The translations under genes were made by a program, and so were the position numbers. Shown piece by piece: positions 9,985 through 17,728 of a stretch of DNA of 22,607 nucleotides. The first letter of the stretch is position 1; the number at the start of each line of letters is the position of its first letter. Origin of the DNA: Flavobacterium psychrophilum (GTDB lineage Bacteria > Bacteroidota > Bacteroidia > Flavobacteriales > Flavobacteriaceae); NCBI GenBank assembly GCA_022730285.1, contig DZCQ01000020.1, positions 1-22,607 of the forward strand, given 5' to 3'. The notes beneath the pieces were generated by a model, which made no database searches, had not been told where the DNA came from, and was given only the letters and a program-made list of their open reading frames with translations.

Positions 9985-10026
9985 AAAATAGAATGCAAAC
10001 TTACTACTAAAGTTGCATTCTATTTT
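9985..10026. terminator. Bidirectional terminator between porT and the TonB receptor gene
   Basis: Arms 9985-9998 and 10013-10026 pair perfectly over 14 bp, with a further three pairs past a one-base bulge at the loop side. The A-rich left flank and T-rich right arm give U-rich ends in both directions. It lies between two convergent genes, whose stops are at 9978 and 10048, and so serves both. Confidence 0.85.
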
Positions 10027-10047
10027 GTATATCAGGCATTAAAAAAA

Positions 10048-12516
10048 TTAGCCCATAAAATCAGCATCTCCATTTTCTTTGTTTTGTCTAGAGTCTTTTT
10101 CGGTTTTCTTTTTGTTAAATCTATAAGTAAAAGACAAGGTAAACTGTCTTTGTCTCCATTGCATTTCACTATTAGAATTTACATTTGGTAACTGTAACTC
10201 TTGTATTCTTTTTCTAGAATTAAACACATCGCTAATATTAAATGAGATTGTTCCCATATCTTTTAAAACATCTTTGCTAAAAGCAACATTCATTCCTGCA
10301 AAACCTTTCAGTGTTCCTTGTCCATAATTTTGTGGAGCATTATAAGTAGCTACTGTTTGCCAATCTATTTTGTAAGGCAAATTTATTTTAGAAGATAGTC
10401 TAGTAAACCAAGAAGTGGCATTTGTATCAAAATTTTGCACAACTAAAACGTTGCTAGTATTTGTATAACTGTAATCCCCAACAGATTTAGAATTAAAAAA
10501 GTTAAAATTACTGTTTAATTTCCACCATTTGTTCAAATTATAATTTAATGTAAATTCAAATCCGACTCTATTATCAACTGCAAGGTTAAAGGGAGTATTA
10601 ATAATAACCGGAATTCCATTTATAAAATCGCCACGTTCTTTTCTGACTATCTGAAATGCACCCGTAGTGTGGTTGTAATAAACGGAAGTATTCAGGGTTA
10701 ATTTTTGCCATTTTTTTAAGTAACCCATATCATAAGCATCGCTAAAAGAAGGATTGATATCTGGATTTCCTTGAAAAAGATTAATATTACTGGTGTAAGA
10801 GGCAAAAGGATTGATAAATCTGTCTCTTGGTCTAGTTATTCTCTTACTGTAATTAATAGAAATACTACTGTTTTCAGATATTTCATAGGTTAAAAAGGCA
10901 CTTGGGAAAAAATTATCGTATTTTTTGGTTTTATAAATATTAGATGTAATTTGATTTACTTCTATTTTAGAATTTTCGTATCTGACACCAAAAAGATAGG
11001 AAAATTTATTTATTTTAGATCCGAATTGCGAATACAAAGCCATTACATTTTCAGAGTATTCTAATTTATTTGTAAATCCTGCAATATTAGTAAATGGACT
11101 TGTTGGTGTTAATTGTTCTTCTACTTTATAATCAGTAACTAAATTTACAAAATTACCTCTAAATCCAGCTTCAAATTGACTAATTTTACCTAATGGCAAA
11201 ACGTAATCTCCTTGTAGTAAGTTACGCCCTTGTTTGTTATTTTTACTAGTTCTTTCAGAGGATACAAAAGTATTTGTTTCTAAAGCTTTTCCTTGTATGG
11301 TAGAAAATTCGGTATCTTTTTCTTCCGAAAAAACACCATCAAAACTAATTTTATGTCCCTCTTTTTTGAATTTTTTGGTATAATTAGTACTGTATTCCAC
11401 TTCTTCATTAGTTTCTGTTAAATCATTATACCGCTGATTTGTATTGATAAAAGTTCTATTTCCGTCAAAGTTATAATACAAAACATTTTCTCTATTTCCA
11501 CCATTGGAATTATCGTAATTTAAAGTGTTAGTCCACGATGAACTTTTGTCTAAATACAATTCTATCCCAAAAATAATATTCGCATCTTTTTCATATCGAT
11601 TATTTTCTCTTCTTTCTTGCAAAAAAGATTGTAATACATGATTATTATCAAAATTTTCTTGATCTATTTTAACATTTCCTGGTCTCTGACGTTTATTATA
11701 TCCAATGGTTGAGAACAAATTAAATTGTGAGGTTTTTAGATTCAAATTAGCCGAAATGCCAGTGTTTTCAGGCTCTCCAACGGAACCTATTAAAGTAGCA
11801 TTAAATCCTTGGTTTTTTCCTTTCTTAAGAATTATATTTATAATTCCACCACCACCTTCGGCATCATATCTTGCAGATGGGTTGGTTACTACCTCCACTT
11901 TTTCTATTGCTTCGGCAGGTATTAATTTAAGAGCATCACTTATATTTATGGCATTAGAAGGTTTTCCGTCAATTAGCACTTTTACATTCTCGTTACCACG
12001 AAGACTCACAGTACCCTCTGCATCTACCGTTATTGATGGAATATTGTCTAAAACATCGCTAACCGTACCTCCACGAACCATAATATCATTTCCTACACTA
12101 TACACTTTTTTATCTAGCTTAATATCTACATTTGTTTTTTCAACTCTAATTTCTACAGCATCTAAAACTTGTGCGTCGTCTTCTAGCTTAATAATTCCTA
12201 AATTAGTATTAGAAGTAATACTCTTAGAAAGTATATTTACTGTTTTAAAAGAAATATATTCCAACTTAATATCGTAAATCCCTGGGTTTACTTCAATAGA
12301 AAATTCTCCTTTCTGGTTAGTAATTCCACCTGATATTGTAGTGGATTCGTTTGGTTTTTTAAAAGTAATAGTTGCATACTCTAAGGGTAAAGAGGTAGAT
12401 TTTTCGATAATTTTACCAGAAACTATATTTTTTTTCTCTTCTTGTTTTGGTTGAGCAATTACCAAAGTAGTAATTAAAAACAAGCATAAAGAATATAACT
12501 TGGAAGTATATTTCAT
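10048..12516 (-). CDS. TonB-dependent receptor, outer-membrane beta-barrel family
   Basis: This is an 822-residue outer-membrane receptor of the Bacteroidota type. A signal peptide covers about 1-21 (ending LVIAQ). A carboxypeptidase-D regulatory-like beta domain lies near 31-111 (VSGKIIEKSTSLPLEYATITF), followed by a plug domain near 125-232 with VLDNIPSITVDAEGTVSLRG, VLIDGKPSN and NPSARYDAEGGGGIINIILKKG. The rest is a long barrel with alternating strands of the OMP_b-brl_3 type. The last barrel strand (FTLSFTYRFN) is followed by a charged tail ending DFMG and not by the usual terminal Phe, which is common in this subfamily. The substrate cannot be read from the sequence; there is no SusD partner, so a polysaccharide system is not indicated. 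It is a single-gene unit bounded by its own promoter and a terminator. Confidence 0.92.
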   Translation of the reverse strand: MKYTSKLYSLCLFLITTLVIAQPKQEEKKNIVSGKIIEKSTSLPLEYATITFKKPNESTTISGGITNQKGEFSIEVNPGIYDIKLEYISFKTVNILSKSITSNTNLGIIKLEDDAQVLDAVEIRVEKTNVDIKLDKKVYSVGNDIMVRGGTVSDVLDNIPSITVDAEGTVSLRGNENVKVLIDGKPSNAINISDALKLIPAEAIEKVEVVTNPSARYDAEGGGGIINIILKKGKNQGFNATLIGSVGEPENTGISANLNLKTSQFNLFSTIGYNKRQRPGNVKIDQENFDNNHVLQSFLQERRENNRYEKDANIIFGIELYLDKSSSWTNTLNYDNSNGGNRENVLYYNFDGNRTFINTNQRYNDLTETNEEVEYSTNYTKKFKKEGHKISFDGVFSEEKDTEFSTIQGKALETNTFVSSERTSKNNKQGRNLLQGDYVLPLGKISQFEAGFRGNFVNLVTDYKVEEQLTPTSPFTNIAGFTNKLEYSENVMALYSQFGSKINKFSYLFGVRYENSKIEVNQITSNIYKTKKYDNFFPSAFLTYEISENSSISINYSKRITRPRDRFINPFASYTSNINLFQGNPDINPSFSDAYDMGYLKKWQKLTLNTSVYYNHTTGAFQIVRKERGDFINGIPVIINTPFNLAVDNRVGFEFTLNYNLNKWWKLNSNFNFFNSKSVGDYSYTNTSNVLVVQNFDTNATSWFTRLSSKINLPYKIDWQTVATYNAPQNYGQGTLKGFAGMNVAFSKDVLKDMGTISFNISDVFNSRKRIQELQLPNVNSNSEMQWRQRQFTLSFTYRFNKKKTEKDSRQNKENGDADFMG

Positions 12517-12535
12517 AATTTTAAATATTTTTATG

Positions 12536-12543
12536 CAAAAATA
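12536..12543 (-). promoter_or_regulatory. Candidate -7 element for the TonB receptor gene
   Basis: On the - strand this reads TATTTTTG (TAnnTTTG consensus), 19 bases ahead of the receptor ATG. A TTTG at 12567-12570 (- strand) lies 23 bases upstream and could be the -33 element. It is the best full match to the Bacteroidota promoter pattern in the window. Confidence 0.55.
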
Positions 12544-12557
12544 TTGTGAACTTACTC

Positions 12558-12565
12558 TACATTTG
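12558..12565 (+). promoter_or_regulatory. Candidate -7 element for the Gre-like gene
   Basis: TACATTTG fits TAnnTTTG and lies 63 bases before the ATG at 12629. It falls between the -33 and -7 elements of the divergent receptor promoter, so the two promoters would overlap face to face. No convincing -33 element is seen on this strand. Confidence 0.4.
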
Positions 12566-12628
12566 CCAAAATATTGTTAAATGAAACGAGCTACCTGTTA
12601 ATTAATATTTTTTTAATCTTTTACAATC

Positions 12629-13078
12629 ATGCCTGACAAACAGAAAATTTTGGATTATTACTTACAATTAATTCAAGACAAGATAGATATTTTTCAGGAT
12701 ATGATTTTTAAATTAACCGTAGATGCTCAAAATGATGCAAAAGGTTCTGCTGGCGACAAACATGAAACCGCCTTGTCTATGATGCACTTGGAACAGGAAA
12801 AAATAAACACAAAGTTAAAGGAAGCTTTGCTACAACAAGAAATATTGAAAAGTTTAGATATTTCTAATCGAAAAAAGCATGTTAGTTTAGGAAGTTTAGT
12901 ACAAGCAAATAATCTAGTGCTTTTTGTCAGTACTGCAATGCCAAAAATTATTATTAACCAGCAAGTTATTTTCGCCATATCACCACAATCTCCATTAGGA
13001 AGTGCCATTATGGGAAATCTTGTGGGACATAGTTTTAAAATTAACCAAACAGATTATACAATTAATAGTATTGAATAA
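12629..13078 (+). CDS. GreA/GreB-like elongation factor family protein
   Basis: This cytoplasmic protein of 149 residues has the two-part layout of Gre transcript-cleavage factors. An N-terminal helical, coiled-coil-prone region (about 8-75) contains DAKGSAGDKHETALSMMHLEQEKI, which resembles the acidic loop region of GreA. The C-terminal beta domain has VSLGSLVQANN at 85-95 and AISPQSPLGSAIMGNLVGHSF at about 116-136, like the SPDSPIG...GKKVGD segment of GreA's FKBP-like domain. The overall identity to GreA looks low and the acid pair at the coiled-coil tip is not as clear as in true GreA, so it may bind RNA polymerase's secondary channel without cleavage activity, or do something else. It is a single gene, divergent from the TonB receptor and closed by a terminator. 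Confidence 0.7.
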   Translation: MPDKQKILDYYLQLIQDKIDIFQDMIFKLTVDAQNDAKGSAGDKHETALSMMHLEQEKINTKLKEALLQQEILKSLDISNRKKHVSLGSLVQANNLVLFVSTAMPKIIINQQVIFAISPQSPLGSAIMGNLVGHSFKINQTDYTINSIE

Positions 13079-13082
13079 TTTT

Positions 13083-13118
13083 TAACAAGAAGCCATTTTT
13101 ACAATTGACTTCTTGTTA
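13083..13118. terminator. Bidirectional terminator at a convergent junction
   Basis: A perfect 10-bp stem (13083-13092 with 13109-13118), extendable inward past one mismatch, sits between the Gre-like stop at 13078 and the T9SS gene's stop at 13132. The flanks are T-rich (+ strand TATTTT) and A-rich to the left, so it could work for both genes. Confidence 0.7.
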
Positions 13119-13131
13119 CTTATTTTAAAAA

Positions 13132-14652
13132 TTAATTTTTAACTATTTTTTTAACAGAACTACCAGCACTGGAATTAATAGTCATCAAATAAACCCCATT
13201 AGTTAAGTCCCCAATATTAATAGTTGCATTCCCTACTGATTCAACTGTCTTTTCTTTTACAATTCTTCCTTTTAAATCAGTGACGTAGATATTATTTATT
13301 GTATAAGTTCCATCGCTAGAAATACGAACTTCATTTGTAGCTGGATTAGGAAATATTGCAAAAGCATTAGTTGCAAACTCATCCGTACTTAACACAGAAG
13401 TCATTGCTATTGTATCAATAAATAAATATGTTTGGTTACCCGCAGCTGCTTTGTTATGAATTCCAAAGTAATAAATTCCTGCTGTTGGAGCAGTCCAAGT
13501 CGCAGTCCTAGTCGTGTATGCAGCATCAGAGGATTCTGTAAAATTCTGAATAACCGTAGCTGTTGTTGCTGGATTTTGGTCGGTTCCAACTGTTAAATCA
13601 AAAGTCATTGGGCTAATTGTTCCTTGTGCCCAAAGTCTAGTTTTAAAATTGACAGTTACTAATTCATTTGCTTGTAAGCTAATAGCTCTAGTAAACGCTT
13701 TTAAATTAGAGGTTACTGTAGTACTATTGTAAGTGTACATAGCCGTTCCTGCACCACCATCAGCATAATTGGCAGGTGTGCTTGTGCCAGAGGAAGTAAA
13801 TCTTGAAAATCCAATAAAGCCATTGGTATAATTATCAGCAGCAACATCAAAAGTATGAGTAAAAGGTAATATTTTAGCAAGGTAAGCAAAGTTTGGCCCT
13901 ACCCAAGCACTTTGAGAACCACCACAATTAGAACGGATATAATATCTAATATTTGAAGACGCCGTGATTCCTGATGGAGAAGAGTATGCATATGCAGGAC
14001 TTCCAGCAACAAGAGTCGATGCTGATAAAATAGTTCCAGATCCAGCAGCAGTTGCAAAACTAGTACTCCAATCTGTATCGTAATTAGAAGGGCTACCTAT
14101 TGCTTGATTCCAAAATAAATTAACGGAGGTTGTAGTATAATTACCTGGAAGATAAAAATCTGCTAATCCTGGTCTGATACAAGAAACTGCAGCAAAAGTA
14201 AAAGTAAATTGCAATCCTAAATTAGGACTTGCAGTATCTAATCCCCAATAATTATCCCACTGAAAATAGTACGTTTGCCCAGAAGCAACTGGAATAGTAA
14301 CGGTAGATAAATAATTGGAACCACTAATATCATCATTAGAACCTATACAAGTTAATGCAGAACAAGTTCCTTTAAAAGCAGAAATTCTAGTGTCATCTGT
14401 GTAACTTGTTCCATCATTAGCAGTTAAATTAGATGACAAAGTAACCTCTCCATTAGAAGTAGCGGTATATTTGTACCAAATTGCTTTAATATTAGCCTTT
14501 GTAGCTAAACAACCTCCAGAAAAAGTACTTGTTGTGTAAGTTGGAGTTGTAATAGTCCCATTTCCAGTGATATCTATCGCAGTTGAACAAGAAGTTTGTG
14601 CAACTAAACTGGTTGTAAAAATAATTAGTAAAGAGAGTAGTGTTTTTTTCAT
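13132..14652 (-). CDS. Secreted T9SS type A sorting domain protein
   Basis: This is a 506-residue, Ser/Thr-rich extracellular protein. It has a signal peptide (MKKTLLSLLIIFTTSLVAQ, cleavage near 19-20). An N-terminal beta domain (about 21-157) with Cys pairs and YKYTATSNGEVTLSSNL resembles the bacterial C-terminal/pre-peptidase-like sandwich domains. A fibronectin-III-like module follows at about 158-257 (RYYIRSNCGGSQSAWVGP), then a jelly-roll-like region at about 260-420 resembling cleaved-adhesin or choice-of-anchor domains. The last 76 residues, from FAIFPNPATNEVRI at 431 to VKKIVKN, are a classic type A T9SS sorting domain, which directs the protein across the outer membrane and, usually, onto the cell surface. 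No catalytic motif is recognisable; an adhesin or matrix role is a guess. It is monocistronic. Confidence 0.9.
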   Translation of the reverse strand: MKKTLLSLLIIFTTSLVAQTSCSTAIDITGNGTITTPTYTTSTFSGGCLATKANIKAIWYKYTATSNGEVTLSSNLTANDGTSYTDDTRISAFKGTCSALTCIGSNDDISGSNYLSTVTIPVASGQTYYFQWDNYWGLDTASPNLGLQFTFTFAAVSCIRPGLADFYLPGNYTTTSVNLFWNQAIGSPSNYDTDWSTSFATAAGSGTILSASTLVAGSPAYAYSSPSGITASSNIRYYIRSNCGGSQSAWVGPNFAYLAKILPFTHTFDVAADNYTNGFIGFSRFTSSGTSTPANYADGGAGTAMYTYNSTTVTSNLKAFTRAISLQANELVTVNFKTRLWAQGTISPMTFDLTVGTDQNPATTATVIQNFTESSDAAYTTRTATWTAPTAGIYYFGIHNKAAAGNQTYLFIDTIAMTSVLSTDEFATNAFAIFPNPATNEVRISSDGTYTINNIYVTDLKGRIVKEKTVESVGNATINIGDLTNGVYLMTINSSAGSSVKKIVKN

Positions 14653-14682
14653 GATTTCCTTTTTTTAAGAGATAATTAATTT

Positions 14683-14690
14683 CAAATATA
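14683..14690 (-). promoter_or_regulatory. Candidate -7 element for the T9SS cargo gene
   Basis: The - strand reads TATATTTG, matching TAnnTTTG, 30 bases ahead of the ATG at 14652. No -33 TTTG lies at the standard distance. The rest of the 197-base gap up to 14849 is A/T tracts, and I found no hairpin that would end the trmB operon transcript. Confidence 0.45.
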
Positions 14691-14849
14691 TCAAACTTTT
14701 ATTTATAAAAAAAACATATTTTCTTAAAAAAAATACAATATGTAAAATTATTTATAAAAAAAATCCCAAAAAGATAAACATATCCACAATGTAGATCAAC
14801 AAAGTGTTTTTGGTGACAACAATTGGAATTATTAAAAAAACATCAAAAA

Positions 14850-15191
14850 TTAGATCGAAATTTCTGGTTCCCAAAAGTATTTTTCAAAATTAACAATTTG
14901 ATTGTTTTCTATTTTTACCCCTTCATTTTCCAATAATTGTTGCATAAGATTTGTACCCTCAAAGTGGTGTTTTCCTGTTAAAATACCTTTTTTATTTACA
15001 ACACGATGTGCAGGAACAACATCTAAATTGTGTGCTGCATTCATAGCCCAACCTACCATTCTTGCAGATTTTACAGCACCTAATTTTTTTGCAATTGCCC
15101 CGTAAGTTGTAACTCTTCCGTGTGGTATTAATTTTGCAATTTGATACACTCGCGTAAAGAATGACTCTTCTGGATCTATTTTTATTTTCAA
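14850..15191 (-). CDS. MGMT-family alkyltransferase-like protein (ATL), Cys replaced by Ala
   Basis: This protein of 113 residues is the DNA-binding domain of the O6-methylguanine-DNA methyltransferase family. RVTTYGAIAKKLG at 26-38 and the helix SARMVGWAMNAAHN at 42-55 carry the helix-turn-helix and the arginine-finger region, and VPAHRVVNKKG starts at 59. The active-site PCHR motif reads P60-A61-H62-R63, so the alkyl-accepting Cys is Ala (codon GCA). The protein therefore cannot repair by Cys transfer and should act like ATL proteins, which bind alkylated guanine and flag it for nucleotide excision repair. Translation appears to begin at TTG 15191, since the frame has stops directly upstream and no ATG before the conserved core. 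It is the last gene of the trmB-lysE unit, 12 bases after lysE. Confidence 0.9.
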   Translation of the reverse strand: MKIKIDPEESFFTRVYQIAKLIPHGRVTTYGAIAKKLGAVKSARMVGWAMNAAHNLDVVPAHRVVNKKGILTGKHHFEGTNLMQQLLENEGVKIENNQIVNFEKYFWEPEISI

Positions 15192-15203
15192 TTTAAAGGA
15201 TTA

Positions 15204-15836
15204 TTAAAAAGTATAGTATTTTAAAATATGATAAAGCGTTATTATCGCTAGAGATGCCGTTACAAAACCTATTATTTGATTTGTATTTTTACTAAAAAAA
15301 TCGGTTTTTGATTCTATCTTTTTAAAGAAAATTATATACGAATAAAGTATTAAAAATGTACCAAAAACCACTCCGACAACAAACGCATAAATAGAAACTA
15401 AATGAAAATGAAAATAACCAAAAGTTGCTAAAGTAATACTAGAAAACGCATAATAAGGAATGGGTAAAAAATTAATACTAGACAATAAAATTCCTAAAAA
15501 AAAGCGACTCCTTTTGGTCTTAATTTTAATTTTTTCTTTTTTCTTTTTAACCTTTGCTATCCAAAAAAAATAAACCGTAAGGCCTGTAAATGCTACAAGA
15601 CCTATTTCTCTGAGTAAAACAATAATTTCATTATGCTTTGCTATATATCTTGCAAATACTAATGCTAGCAATGTTTGCAGAAAAACAATAATTAAGGTGC
15701 CAAATGTAAATAACAAAGCACTAGTTCTACCATCTTTAGAGCTTATTTTTGCTGCAGTCATGTTAAGCAATCCTGGTGGAAAAACACCAATTAATGCAAC
15801 TATAAAACCTAAAAAAAACGGTAGTATCAGAGTCAT
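15204..15836 (-). CDS. LysE-family translocator
   Basis: This 210-residue inner-membrane protein belongs to the LysE/RhtB exporter superfamily (amino acid and related solute efflux). It shows about six hydrophobic helices, beginning LILPFFLGFIVALIGVFPPGLLNM; the PPGLLN motif in the first segment is the family signature. A strongly basic cytoplasmic loop (about 95-111, KVKKKKEKIKIKTKRSR) divides the N-terminal three helices from the rest. The substrate is not predictable. The ATG lies two bases after the trmB stop, indicating translational coupling, and the stop is 12 bases before the ATL gene. I see no functional reason for the grouping with trmB and ATL; it is probably only a shared transcript. 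Confidence 0.88.
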   Translation of the reverse strand: MTLILPFFLGFIVALIGVFPPGLLNMTAAKISSKDGRTSALLFTFGTLIIVFLQTLLALVFARYIAKHNEIIVLLREIGLVAFTGLTVYFFWIAKVKKKKEKIKIKTKRSRFFLGILLSSINFLPIPYYAFSSITLATFGYFHFHLVSIYAFVVGVVFGTFLILYSYIIFFKKIESKTDFFSKNTNQIIGFVTASLAIITLYHILKYYTF

Positions 15837-15838
15837 AC

Positions 15839-16513
15839 TTATTTTAGTTTAAATCTAACGAAAGTGATTGCTTTGCTAATCTCTAGATATTGGTTTTCAT
15901 AAAAAGTTTGTATGTTAGTAACCTCTGGCGGTGCTCCTTCATTTTTATAAACATCATGATTTGCGTACAAAACCTCATGTCCCTCCCCATGTAATAGTCC
16001 AAGAGTGTATCCGTGCATAAATTCGGAATCTGTTTTTAAATTGATAATACCATCTGGCTTCAAAATTTTTCGGTATAATTCTAAAAAAGAAGTATTTGTC
16101 ATTCGATGTTTGGTTCTTTTATACTTGATTTGAGGATCTGGAAAGGTAATCCAAATTTCGTCCACTTCGTTTGTGGTAAATAAATAATCTATTAATTCTA
16201 TTTGTGTTCTAACAAAGGCAACATTTGGCATATTTTCTTCGATGGCAGTTTTAGCTCCACGCCAAAATCGTGCTCCTTTAATATCTATTCCTATAAAGTT
16301 TTTGTTTGGAAATAGTTTTGCAAGCCCAACAGAATATTCTCCTTTACCACAACCTAATTCTAAAACAATTGGATTATTATTTTTAAAAAAATCTTGATTC
16401 CACTTTCCCTTTAATGCAAAAAGGTTAGAAACTACTTCCTCACGAGTTGGTTGAAATACATTTAAAAATGTTTCATTTTCGCCAAATCTTTTTAACTTAT
16501 TTTTACTTCCCAC
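15839..16513 (-). CDS. trmB: tRNA (guanine-N7-)-methyltransferase
   Basis: TrmB makes m7G46 in the variable loop of tRNAs, using SAM. The 224-residue product has LELGCGKGEYS at 51-61 (SAM loop), GIDIKGARFWRGAK starting at 75, and the family's ITFPDPQIKYKRTKHRM at 122-138, containing the catalytic Asp of FPDP and the basic residues that contact tRNA. The start is GTG at 16513, giving MGSKNKLKRFGENETF, the conserved flavobacterial N-terminus; no in-frame ATG exists nearby. It heads the - strand operon trmB - lysE-like - ATL and is divergent from the glycosyltransferase gene. Confidence 0.96.
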   Translation of the reverse strand: MGSKNKLKRFGENETFLNVFQPTREEVVSNLFALKGKWNQDFFKNNNPIVLELGCGKGEYSVGLAKLFPNKNFIGIDIKGARFWRGAKTAIEENMPNVAFVRTQIELIDYLFTTNEVDEIWITFPDPQIKYKRTKHRMTNTSFLELYRKILKPDGIINLKTDSEFMHGYTLGLLHGEGHEVLYANHDVYKNEGAPPEVTNIQTFYENQYLEISKAITFVRFKLK

Positions 16514-16672
16514 AACTTAATTTAATATTTTGGTAAAATTAAGAAAATATATAAGACTAATCTTTTTTTTATCTTTACTTTACATAAAAATAACTCAAAA
16601 AAAACATTTTTGGAATAATAATATTTTATTATCAACCTAAATATCAGTTTTTTAAAAAATAATTTACACATT

Positions 16673-17728
16673 TTGGACAATTTAAATATTTTAGTAGCTC
16701 CACTAAATTGGGGCTTGGGTCATGCTACACGCTGTATTCCAATTATAAAAGCTCTTGAAAAACAAGGATTTAACCCAATTATTGCTTCAGATGGAGTGGC
16801 AATGGATTTATTATGCAAAGAATTTCCACATTTAGTAGCTTTAAAACTACCATCTTATCATATAGAATATCCAAAAAACGGTATATTTTTTAAGTTAAAA
16901 ATGCTAGCAAATAGCCCAAAGATGATTGATGCTATACTTACCGAGCGAAAAATCGTGAAAAAATGGGTTAAAGAATACAACTTATCTGGCATTATTTCGG
17001 ATAATAGATTGGGAGTAAGAAGCAAAAAAGTCCCCTCCGTTTTCATTACACATCAACTCAATGTAATGACAGGAAACACCACTTGGCTTACTAGTAAAAT
17101 GCATCAATATATTATTAAAAAATTTAATCAATGTTGGGTTCCAGACGTTAATTCCGTACGAAACTTAACTGGAGATTTAGGTCATTTAGAAAAAGAATAC
17201 GATTCTATAAAATACATAGGTCCTTTAAGCAGACTGCACAAGAAAAGTTTAGATAAAAAATATGATTTAATGGTAATCCTTTCTGGTCCAGAGCCACAAA
17301 GAACTTTTTTAGAAGAATTATTAATGATTGAATTAGAAAAATATAACGGAAAAATTATTTTTATAAAAGGACGTATAGAAGCAAAACAAACCATTGAGAC
17401 TAAAAATCATATCACATATTATAACTATATGAATTCGGCTGAGTTAGAAATTGCATTTAACGAAAGTGACATTGTGCTTTGTCGTTCTGGCTATACAACT
17501 ATAATGGATCTGGCACAATTAAATAAAAAGGCATTTTTTATTCCAACACCTGGGCAATACGAACAAGAATATTTAGCAAAAAAATTAAAAAAGGAAGGGT
17601 TGGTTCCGTATTGCAAACAAGAAGCTTTTACCGTAGATAAGTTACTAGAAGTAGTTGCTTACAAAGGCTTGAAAGACTTTAATACCACAATTACTTGGAG
17701 AGAATTGTTTCAGCTTTTTCGAGTGTAA
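16673..17728 (+). CDS. Glycosyltransferase family 28-like protein
   Basis: This 351-residue cytoplasmic or membrane-associated protein has the two-domain GT-B layout of MurG-like glycosyltransferases. The N-terminal strand and glycine loop is ILVAPLNWGLGHATRCIPII at 6-25. The second domain begins near 195 with VILSGPEPQR at 201-210, and the nucleotide-sugar site includes RSGYTTIMDL at 271-280 and PTPGQYEQEY at 291-300. Donor and acceptor are unknown. It is a conserved Bacteroidota family, not MurG itself (no murG neighbourhood, different motifs). Translation must begin near TTG 16673: the frame is closed by a stop at 16619, contains no ATG before the conserved loop, and the next ATG (residue 44) would delete it. 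Its end overlaps the convergent histidine kinase gene by 38 bases. Confidence 0.82.
   Translation: MDNLNILVAPLNWGLGHATRCIPIIKALEKQGFNPIIASDGVAMDLLCKEFPHLVALKLPSYHIEYPKNGIFFKLKMLANSPKMIDAILTERKIVKKWVKEYNLSGIISDNRLGVRSKKVPSVFITHQLNVMTGNTTWLTSKMHQYIIKKFNQCWVPDVNSVRNLTGDLGHLEKEYDSIKYIGPLSRLHKKSLDKKYDLMVILSGPEPQRTFLEELLMIELEKYNGKIIFIKGRIEAKQTIETKNHITYYNYMNSAELEIAFNESDIVLCRSGYTTIMDLAQLNKKAFFIPTPGQYEQEYLAKKLKKEGLVPYCKQEAFTVDKLLEVVAYKGLKDFNTTITWRELFQLFRV

Noticed and set aside
11705..12277. Long + strand open frame of 190 codons inside the TonB receptor gene
   Set aside because: It lies antisense to a clear receptor gene, and its hydrophobic, low-complexity product is what the reverse of plug and carboxypeptidase-like coding sequence gives.
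14750..14850. Possible terminator for the trmB-lysE-ATL operon
   Set aside because: I looked for a stem followed by a T run on the - strand after the ATL stop and found only A/T runs and short non-pairing repeats.
16516..16543. 8-bp inverted repeat (CTTAATTT / AAATTAAG) just upstream of the trmB start
   Set aside because: It consists almost only of A/T pairs with a 12-base loop, so it is unstable, and such repeats are expected by chance at this base composition.
16570..16577. TATCTTTA as a promoter for the glycosyltransferase gene
   Set aside because: It has one mismatch to TAnnTTTG, lies 95 bases from the start codon and has no -33 element; too weak to list.
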